64,000 bases of DNA, taken from Edaphobacter lichenicola (GTDB taxonomy: Bacteria; Acidobacteriota; Terriglobia; Terriglobales; Acidobacteriaceae). The stretch is taken from NCBI RefSeq assembly GCF_025264645.1, contig NZ_CP073696.1, positions 5,394,001 to 5,458,000 of the forward strand, written 5' to 3'. Under the pieces are notes generated by a model. That model was not told where the DNA came from. It saw only the letters and a program-made list of their open reading frames with translations, and did no database searches. Shown here one piece after another: positions 16,528 through 24,300 of the stretch. The stretch's first letter is position 1. Each line of letters begins with the position of its first letter. Made by a program: the position numbers and the translations under genes.

Positions 16528-17436
16528 CTAGATTGCCAGCGTTGCGATGACGCTCTTTGCTTTTCTCAGGTAGAGGCCGTTGGAGAAGCGGTAGGGGCCG
16601 ATGAAGTGGATGAAGGCCGCTTCGTTATATGGCACGTCGGGGTGCGCCCAGTGAGAGAGATACTTCGGAGACGGTAGTGGCACAGCACCGTCAGAGTTTG
16701 CGATGAGCAGATTCGATGTCAGTTGTTCGCTGCCCCATTCATTCCACTGCTGCCCTGCGAGACGCTGCATGAGTTCGGAGAACCACTCGATCTTTTTCCT
16801 GTCGATCGATCCTTTTGCGAAGCCGTTGAAGCCTGCGTTGCCGCGAACGTATTGGAGAGACGCGCTCTCCGGAAGCTTGTCGAAGGATCGCTCACACACG
16901 GCCTGCACCATGGGGTGAAGATTGGTCTTCGAGCGAAGGCATGCATCCGTCATGGACTCTATCTCGGGAAAAGACCTGTCGCCGAGGAGCGTGAAGCTGT
17001 GGTTGCCTTCGACGCACTGCTGGACTTCAGGGATCGCGCTTGCAGTGAGGGTGTCGGAGTCGAGCTGCACGACGAAGGTGTTATGAACGAGGTCGCTGAT
17101 GAGAAGGAGACGCTCCCAGCAACTGCCCTTCGGTGTTTTGGCGGGAGCAACGTCGGAGATGGGCACGATGGTTGCTTCCGGAATGTGAGCCTGGATGGTG
17201 GCGTGGTCGGCCTTTGTGAGCGTCCCGTCGTTCAGGATGACGACCCGCGGGTTGCGTCCAAACTGTCGGCAGAAGGACTTCGCAGCCAGCAGGTACATGA
17301 GGACTTCGCCGTGACAGACCATCGAAACTAGTGTTACGGATGGGTCGTTGGTGCGGATTTGCGGTGTGCTGAGGAGGGAGCGGCAGTTGAAGTCGAACCA
17401 GGCCCTTTGCAAGGTCCGCCGTGCGCGAAAAAACAT
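16528..17436 (-). CDS. Putative GT-A-fold glycosyltransferase
   Basis: A 302-residue protein that I do not place in a named family. It shows features of a GT-A nucleotide-sugar transferase: an opening beta-strand VTLVSMVCHGEVLMYLLA, a strand NPRVVILNDGTLT, then a DxD-type motif in VVQLDSDTLT near residue 125, and a late HWAHPDVPY/FIHFIGPY region with histidines that could complete the metal site. GGAGAGG lies eight bases before the ATG. It is convergent with the UDP-sugar dehydrogenase gene. It is probably a polysaccharide-assembly transferase; donor and acceptor are unknown. Confidence 0.7.
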   Translation of the reverse strand: MFFRARRTLQRAWFDFNCRSLLSTPQIRTNDPSVTLVSMVCHGEVLMYLLAAKSFCRQFGRNPRVVILNDGTLTKADHATIQAHIPEATIVPISDVAPAKTPKGSCWERLLLISDLVHNTFVVQLDSDTLTASAIPEVQQCVEGNHSFTLLGDRSFPEIESMTDACLRSKTNLHPMVQAVCERSFDKLPESASLQYVRGNAGFNGFAKGSIDRKKIEWFSELMQRLAGQQWNEWGSEQLTSNLLIANSDGAVPLPSPKYLSHWAHPDVPYNEAAFIHFIGPYRFSNGLYLRKAKSVIATLAI

Positions 17437-17796
17437 ACGTAAAACCTCTCCCTAAGCCCTTGCTTATTGTTTCGCGCTGTCGGTTGTTGGACAAGTGCTT
17501 TTCGAACGACGGTGAGCACGCGCCGTGGCACTTTTGTGGGACGCCCGATGATTCAGGTTACATCAGAGGTTATCGGCCGAGAAGCCGCGAGGCATTTTGT
17601 GTTCGGGTGGGGCGGGTTATTTCAGATACGTGTGCCAAATCGGAACAGTAGAGCGATGGAATCGATGTGCAATACCCCATCCGGCTCACTTCTTTCGATT
17701 TCGATGGACGGGGCTCCGTGGGAGAATAGACCTGAAGTTGCCGATGCAACTTCGAGCCGATGTCACGGGCAGGAACCAGCGGGAGATTTGCAGGCA

Positions 17797-18693
17797 ATGC
17801 CGAAAGTCGACGTTATTATTCCGACGTACAACACAGCGAAGTATCTACCAATCGCACTTGAAAGCGTTATTGCGCAGACTTTTGAGGATTGGAGAATTTT
17901 GCTGATTGATGACGGCAGCACGGATGACACGGCCAGCGTTGTTGCTCCTTATCTCACTCAACTGGGCGACAAGATTAGATACATTCGCCAAGCGAATAGT
18001 GGAGTATCGGCGGCGCGGAATAACGGGCTTCGCAACGCATCTGCGGAGTTTATTGCGTTATTGGATGCCGACGATGTGTGGCTGCCTTGTCGTTTGTCCG
18101 AATCGCTGAAGTGCTTTGAGGGACGCCCAAAGGTGGGACTGGCTTACGGGCTCATCTCGCGTATCGATGCGGATGGAGCGGTGATTGATACGTTTGCGGG
18201 GAACAAGAAGCATGCCGAAGGATGTGTCGCTCGCTACATTTATATGCGGCGGATACAACTGCCGACTTCTTCGATGACGTTTCGTAAGGAGTGCGTCGAC
18301 AAGGTGGGTGGGTTCGATGAGAGTCTGCGGCAGACAGAGGATCGGGACCTGTGGCTTCGTATGGCATTTCACTATGAGGTGGCGTTTGCTCCTACGGTGA
18401 TATCGCTCTACAGGACCGCAGGGGAGTCGCTGACGACGGACACGAACGGTATGTTGAGGGCGCAGCTTCAGTTTATTGAGAAGCACTATGGTTCGCCTGG
18501 ATGCGGCATCGTGGCTCGGCGTGTGGCGCTGAGTTATATCTACCGGCAACGGGCGGAGGCTTTTGGGATTCGTAAACAGATGTGGGGAGCGGTGAAGAGT
18601 TCGCTGCGCGCGCTGGCGCTTAATCCATTGGACATTAGCAATGCCAGGACGGCGGGGTCGCTGCTCTTGCGCTCTGCCGGTATCTATCGGTAG
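17797..18693 (+). CDS. Family 2 glycosyltransferase
   Basis: About 298 residues of GT2 type. MPKVDVIIPTYNTAKYLPIA opens the nucleotide-binding half, followed by LLIDDGSTDDT, ANSGVSAARNNG and ALLDADDVW, the DxD metal motif near residue 90. The acceptor half has QTEDRDLWLRM. I start at the ATG immediately before PKVDVI, which has GGGAG upstream. The frame is open much further (ATG at 17656 and others), but that N-terminal extension lacks family features. It is divergent from the minus-strand glycosyltransferase and convergent with the FkbM gene, only nine bases away. Confidence 0.88.
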   Translation: MPKVDVIIPTYNTAKYLPIALESVIAQTFEDWRILLIDDGSTDDTASVVAPYLTQLGDKIRYIRQANSGVSAARNNGLRNASAEFIALLDADDVWLPCRLSESLKCFEGRPKVGLAYGLISRIDADGAVIDTFAGNKKHAEGCVARYIYMRRIQLPTSSMTFRKECVDKVGGFDESLRQTEDRDLWLRMAFHYEVAFAPTVISLYRTAGESLTTDTNGMLRAQLQFIEKHYGSPGCGIVARRVALSYIYRQRAEAFGIRKQMWGAVKSSLRALALNPLDISNARTAGSLLLRSAGIYR

Positions 18694-18702
18694 TTTTGGG
18701 GG

Positions 18703-19581
18703 CTACAACTTCGCGGCTAAGGCGTTCTCGTGAAGAGATGCGTTCGCTGTTTTGTTTGTGTCCTGGCTTGCGCCCTGGACCTGAAAGAGAAGCAGGTTTT
18801 CGCCCTGAAGGATGACGTCGAGGTTGTTTTCTCCGAGTCGCTTGAAGACGTTTCTGCTGGTGCCCTGCCCGGGCATGAGCCAATCGTGCAGCTCGATGAT
18901 CATGACGGCGGTCTGGGCGAGCCATGGAGTCGGTTCCAGAAATACCTGCGCTTCGGCTCCTTCAATGTCCATCTTCACGAGAAAGAGACGGTTCTTCTCT
19001 TCGAGTTGAAGAACTTCGGGGATGGTGTACGCGCGGAGTATGTTGGGCTTTCCGGCGCCATCAGCGATTGGCAGCTCACGAAGTTGGAATGAGGCGCTGC
19101 CGGAGAGAGGATTCTGAATCTCAAGATGGCATGGCTTGTTCCATACGCCGCCGTTGAGGCAGATGACGTTTGGATAGGCTGCGGTGTTTTGCTGAAGAAG
19201 ATTGAAGTTGCTCTTGTCTGGTTCGATGCAGTAGAGCGTGGCTTCGGGGAAGCGGGAGGCGAACCACACTGCAGAGAGTCCGATGTGACCGCCGCAATCG
19301 ACGATGATGGGCCGGTTGCCATCGGAGAGAATCTTCTTGTAGGTGTCACTGACCCGGCTTGCCTGTGGCAAGGAGTGGAAGTCGTTCTCCTTCATGATCA
19401 TGATCTGCCAGAATATCGGCAGATCCTGCCGGCGGAGTTGTATGGGAGCTGGCAGATGTGGCAGCTGAAGTTGAATGGACTGGCCCGTTTGAAACAGCAG
19501 AGAGAGCCACAGGCGGATGCCGTCTGTCATGCCAAATACACGAATAAATTTGAGGAGCTGACGCAGCCGCGATGTTGGCAT
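18703..19581 (-). CDS. FkbM-family methyltransferase
   Basis: A 292-residue SAM-dependent O-methyltransferase of the FkbM family, likely methylating a sugar hydroxyl of the polysaccharide or its precursor. The SAM-binding motif IIVDCGGHIGLSAVWFA begins near residue 90, with an acidic ribose-binding position in LYCIEPDKSN. The family-typical VKMDIEGAEAQVF and MIIELHDW motifs follow. It lies 52 bases downstream of the smallest beta-helix gene on the same strand and may be cotranscribed with it. Confidence 0.9.
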   Translation of the reverse strand: MPTSRLRQLLKFIRVFGMTDGIRLWLSLLFQTGQSIQLQLPHLPAPIQLRRQDLPIFWQIMIMKENDFHSLPQASRVSDTYKKILSDGNRPIIVDCGGHIGLSAVWFASRFPEATLYCIEPDKSNFNLLQQNTAAYPNVICLNGGVWNKPCHLEIQNPLSGSASFQLRELPIADGAGKPNILRAYTIPEVLQLEEKNRLFLVKMDIEGAEAQVFLEPTPWLAQTAVMIIELHDWLMPGQGTSRNVFKRLGENNLDVILQGENLLLFQVQGASQDTNKTANASLHENALAAKL

Positions 19582-19633
19582 GACTTAGTATCCTTTAGTT
19601 CCGAAAAGCTCCGCAATAACCTAATGGTCGGAG

Positions 19634-21358
19634 TTAATTCTGAGTTGCCCCGATGTCGTAGCCACCTGACGCCGGCCTGGGCTTTCCTTCGTAGTCTGCT
19701 CCAACTTCCGGGAGTGTTGCGCCAGCGCCACGGGCGGGGCTCGATGGAGAGAGATGAACGTTGAAGTTGTCTAGGTCTTTTTCCGAGTTGAAGTGTGGCT
19801 GGGAGACGAATTTGGGATCGTCGCACCGTTCGCCGGGGTGTCCTGTCGGGCAGTGGAGACCTCTCAAGCCGTAGAAGATGTTGTTGCTTCGGACGATGTG
19901 GCCGATTGGCTTTTGAAAGTAGAAGCCTCCGGGGCCTCCGGGTTTGCCGCCGAGGTTGTATGTTTTGGGATTGTCGTAGCCGAGGACGATGTTGTTTTTG
20001 AAGATGAGGGTGCTGTTCGAGCAGCTCGCATCCCAGCAGTCGATGTCGAAGGTGGTTGGTGCGTAGGTAATGATGGTGTTGTTGGCGAAGAGAACGGTGC
20101 CGCCCTGGCGAAAGTCGAATGGCAGGGCGTCTTCTGCGCGGCAGAAGTCGGCAAGGTGCGCGTTGTAGGCGGTGGGTTGTCCTGGGATGGGGTCGGCCAT
20201 GCGGCGACAGTTGCCGATTGCGATGTTGTTGGTGAAGACGGCGGGATTTTCGTTGGCGCCCCACTTGAATGAGCCGCCGCCGTTGCCGTAGGCGATGGAG
20301 TTGGTGATCTTGAGGGGGCAGTTGGTGCCCTTGTCGCCGTGTCCGAGATCGAGTCCGTCCTGGGTGTTGTAGCTGAAGTTCGAGTGGTCGATGTTTACCG
20401 CGAGACACATTCCCATTGGAGTGCCGACGCCGTCGCCATATCCGCCGTTGCTTTGGCCGTAGCAGGAGATGGCTCCAGTGCCGGGATAGGCCTGGTTGCA
20501 ACCGTTCCACTCGATGGTGGAGTAGTTGAAGTTCCAGACGCCGTTGACGCTTGCTGTGGCGTTACCGTCGTCGAAGTCCCAGCCGGCGGCTCCGTTGTAG
20601 GCGATATCGCATCGTGTGCAGGTGACGACTCCGCCGATGGGGCCTTTGATGCCGCGGCCGAGGTGACCGTGAATCCACATGTCCTGGAGGAGGAGATCGT
20701 GGGTGTGGACGTCGGTGATGACGCCGTCGGAGTCGTAGTCATCGACCGGTGTGCTGCGATTGCAGGGGGCGGGGTTTGGGGGATCACCGAAGAAGATGCA
20801 CTGCGAATGGCGAGTTACTTCGAGGCATTCGATATCGACATACTGCGCGCCCTTTAGGTTGAGAGGCGTCCAGAGGCCAAAGCCGCCGAATATCTGCGTG
20901 AGCTTGGATCGGTCTGTGGTTCCACCATGCGAACAGGTTGCGTAGTTTTCTCCGAGAATGCGAGTGTGCTGCGCGGGCGTTCCGGATGGAATGACGGGGT
21001 TGCTGCAACTGGAGGTGCCGCCACCTAAGCACCAGGTGTAGCCTGCGCCTTTGCCTGTGGCGGCGTCCCAGCCGACTCGCCAGGGGCCTCCGCGAATGAT
21101 GACGGTGTCACCGCCAGCGATGACCCATGCGTCGTTGTTGTAGGTCTGGTCATCCCAGAGATAGCGGTAGTCGCTGAAGGCGCAATGTTGGCCTGATCCT
21201 TTGTGATAGGGTGCGTCTGTTTTGCCGTCGCACTGCCCGGGATGTTCTTTTGAAGAGCGTGTGCCTCCATCGTGGCGGATGTACCAGGTTTCTGCTGACA
21301 GAGGTAGTGAAGCTAAGAGAGCAAAGAACAAAAACAGAGCGGTACGGCGAAGGATCAT
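19634..21358 (-). CDS. Secreted right-handed beta-helix protein, paralog without Ig repeats
   Basis: A 574-residue exported protein. The signal peptide (ILRRTALFLFFALLASLPLSA) leads straight into a module that also forms the C-terminal parts of the two larger neighbours: ETWYIRHDGGTR, a Cys-containing QCDGKTDAPY segment, YRYLWDDQTYNNDAWVIAGGD and GGDTVIIRGGPWR, then turns typical of a parallel beta-helix (WDFDDGNA, YNTQDGLDLGHGD, ITNSIAYGNGGG, FANNTIITY). Such folds occur in polysaccharide lyases, epimerases and surface adhesins; I see no certain catalytic set. Its ATG overlaps the TGA of the 13-repeat paralog (ATGA), so the two are translationally coupled. Confidence 0.85.
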   Translation of the reverse strand: MILRRTALFLFFALLASLPLSAETWYIRHDGGTRSSKEHPGQCDGKTDAPYHKGSGQHCAFSDYRYLWDDQTYNNDAWVIAGGDTVIIRGGPWRVGWDAATGKGAGYTWCLGGGTSSCSNPVIPSGTPAQHTRILGENYATCSHGGTTDRSKLTQIFGGFGLWTPLNLKGAQYVDIECLEVTRHSQCIFFGDPPNPAPCNRSTPVDDYDSDGVITDVHTHDLLLQDMWIHGHLGRGIKGPIGGVVTCTRCDIAYNGAAGWDFDDGNATASVNGVWNFNYSTIEWNGCNQAYPGTGAISCYGQSNGGYGDGVGTPMGMCLAVNIDHSNFSYNTQDGLDLGHGDKGTNCPLKITNSIAYGNGGGSFKWGANENPAVFTNNIAIGNCRRMADPIPGQPTAYNAHLADFCRAEDALPFDFRQGGTVLFANNTIITYAPTTFDIDCWDASCSNSTLIFKNNIVLGYDNPKTYNLGGKPGGPGGFYFQKPIGHIVRSNNIFYGLRGLHCPTGHPGERCDDPKFVSQPHFNSEKDLDNFNVHLSPSSPARGAGATLPEVGADYEGKPRPASGGYDIGATQN

Positions 21359-24300
21359 GGTTCAACGGCTCCCATGGAAGGCGGATTCGGACGGTTGACA
21401 CCGTTGTAGTCGGTGGCCGGCACGCCTGTATAGGTTATCCCGGTTCCCGCCGCTGCGCTGCCGGAGGAGATATTGAAGTTGAAGGCGTCGAGCTCGGACT
21501 GAGTGAAGGTGGTGCCGGTTCCGGCGGGCTGATTGATGAAGTCGGGTGTGACGCACTTCTCGTTGGCGTATCCGGTGGGGCAGGTGAAGCCGTGTCCGAT
21601 GCCGTAATAAATGTTGTTGCTGCGGTTGATGGTGCCTATGACCGTGCCGGAGGTGCTGCCGTTGGGCGCGGGCTCCTGGTAGTACCAGGCTCCGGGGCCG
21701 CCTTGTTGGCCGCCGAGGCTGTACGTTGAGGGGTTGTCGTAGCCGACGACGATGTTGTCGTGGAAGTTGAGTACCGCGCCGCCACATCCGTTGTTATTAC
21801 CGCCCTGGCCGGGCGAGTCCCAGCAGGAGATATCGAAGATGGTGGGCGAGTAGGTGACGATGGTGTTGTTGGAGATGGTGAAGTTGCTGTTCTGACGGAA
21901 GTCGAAGGGGAACGTGTCGTCGGCGCGGCAGAAGTCGGAGAGATTAGCGTTGTAGGTGCTTGGTGCGCCGGCAATGGGAGCTGAAAGTCTCATGCAGTCT
22001 CCAATGGCGACGTTGTTTGTGATGACAGCGGTGCCGAAGTTGCCTCCGATCTTGAAGGTTCCTCCGCTGTTGGAGTAGGCAATGGAGTTTGTGATACTGA
22101 GGGTGTAGGGTCCGCCGGTGTCGACGTGGCCGAAGTCGAGTCCGTCCTGCGTGTTGTAGATGAACTTAGAGTGATCGATAGTGGCTGAGAGGCCTGTGCC
22201 GTGTGGTGTGCCGACGCCGTCACCGTAGCCTCCGCTGCTTTGGCCATAGCAGGAGACGACCGGGATGGTATGCACCGCGGGATACTCCTGGTTGCATCCG
22301 CTCCACTCGATGGTGGAGTAGAGGAACTGCCAGTTGCCGTTGACGATCGGGGTGGCGTTGCCGTCATCGAAGTCCCAGCCTGCGCCTCCGTTGAAGGCTA
22401 TATCGCATCGAAGACAGGTGACCAGGCCGCCGATGGGTCCCTTGATGCCGCGACCGATGTGGCCGTGGATCCAAAGATCCTGCATGAGCAGGTCGTGGGT
22501 GGTGTTGTCGGTGTGGATGCCGTCGGAGTCGTAGTCGTCTATTGGTGAGCTGCTGGAGCAACTGGAGGGGATGGCCGGACTGCCAAAGGCGATGCATTGA
22601 GAGTGGCGGGTGATCTCGAGGCATTCCACGTCGACGTACTTGGCGCCGGTGAGATTGAGCGCTTCCGTGACACCGAAGCCGCCGAAGATCTGGGTGAGCT
22701 GCGAGCGGTTGGTGACGCCGCCGCTGCTGCAGGCGGCGTAGTTCTCGCCGAGGATGCGGGTGTGCTGGGTGGCTGTGCCGGCGGGGATCGGGGGGTTATA
22801 GCAGCCGAAGTTGCCGCCGCCACCGAAGCACCAGGTGTAGCCGGCGCCGCAGCCTGCTCCGCTGCAGCTGCCGGGTTGTGCATCGAAGCCGATGCGCCAT
22901 GGGCCGCCGCGGATGATGACGGTGTCACCGCCAGCGATGACCCAGGCGTTGTTGCCGTAGCTCTGGTCGTCCCAGAGATAGCGCGGGTCTTTGAAGGCGC
23001 AGTGCTGGTTGGTGCCCGAGCCGGAGTAGGCGGTGTCGGATTTGCCGTCGCACTGGCCTGCGGTCTGGTTGGCGGAGTAGCGCGTGCCGCCGTCGGAACG
23101 GATGTACCAGGTTGTGCCCGGGCCCGTTGGTGCGGCAGCGGAGACGGTGATCGACGCGGATGCGGACTTGGCCTGAGCGGGGTTGCTGTTGTCGGTTACG
23201 GTCGTGGTGAAGGTGGAGGTGCCGGTTGCAGAGGGCGTGCCGGAGATGGTGCCAGTGGTTGCTGCGAGAGTGAGACCTGCGGGAAGGCTGCCTGAGCTGA
23301 TCGACCACGTGTACGACGGTGTTCCACCGATTGCAGACAGCGGTGCTGAGTAGGCTGTGCCATCTGTGCCTGACGGTAGAGTGCCGGTTGTGATCGTCAG
23401 CGGTGCCGCTGCGATGGTGAAGGAGATCGAGGAAGACTTCGTCTGAACGGGGCTCGAAGAGTCTGTAACCTTCACGGTAACAGTTACGGTTGAAGCTGCG
23501 GTTGGTGTTCCGGAGATGACGCCGGTGCTCGTGGCAATCGTCAATCCTGTGGGCAGGCTACCGGAGGTGATGGACCAGCTGTACGGTGTAGCGCCGCCAG
23601 TCGCAGTCAGGGTCGCGGTGTAGGCCTGGTTGGTAACGCCGGAGGGCAAGGTGGATGAGGTAATCGTGAGCGGCGGCGTCGCGGCGGTGACGGTGAAGGA
23701 GATGTTGGCGGTCGCGAGCTGCTGCACTGCACTTGAATCCTTGACCATGACTGAGAGCGGGAAGCTGCCGCTCGCTGTTGGTGTGCCGGAGATGCTGCCG
23801 GTGTTGGCGTTGAGGCTGAGCCCCGCTGGCAGGGTGCCGGAGGTGATCGACCAGACGAAGGGTGCGGTGCCTCCGGTTGCTGTTAGGGTCTTCGAGTAGC
23901 TTGTGCCTTGAGTGGCGGAGGGTAAGGAAGTAGTGGTGATTGAGATTGGTGGTGGTGCAATGACGAACGAGATGGTCGCCGATGTGGTTTGAGCGGGGCT
24001 TGATGCGTCTTTCACCGTTACGGTGATAGGGAAGCTGCCGTTTGCGGTTGGCGTGCCGGAGATGAGGCCGGTAGTGGCGGCGAGGCTAAGTCCGGCTGGC
24101 AGACTGCCGGAGGTGATCGACCAGTTGTAAGGAGTGGTGCCTCCGGTTGCTGCGAGGGACTTCGAGTAGCTGATGCCCTGTGTTCCGGAGGGTAAGGATG
24201 TGGTGGTGATGACCAGTGCGGGAGGAGCGATGACGAGCGAGATCGATGTCGATGCGGTCTGCGTGGGACTGGAGGAGTCTGTGATGGTTGCGGTGAAGTT

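Noticed and set aside
19527..20510. Minus-strand Arg/His-rich frame of 327 codons in the beta-helix gene
   Set aside because: Out-of-frame translation of the same strand as the beta-helix gene, with Arg/Pro/His-rich nonsense composition.
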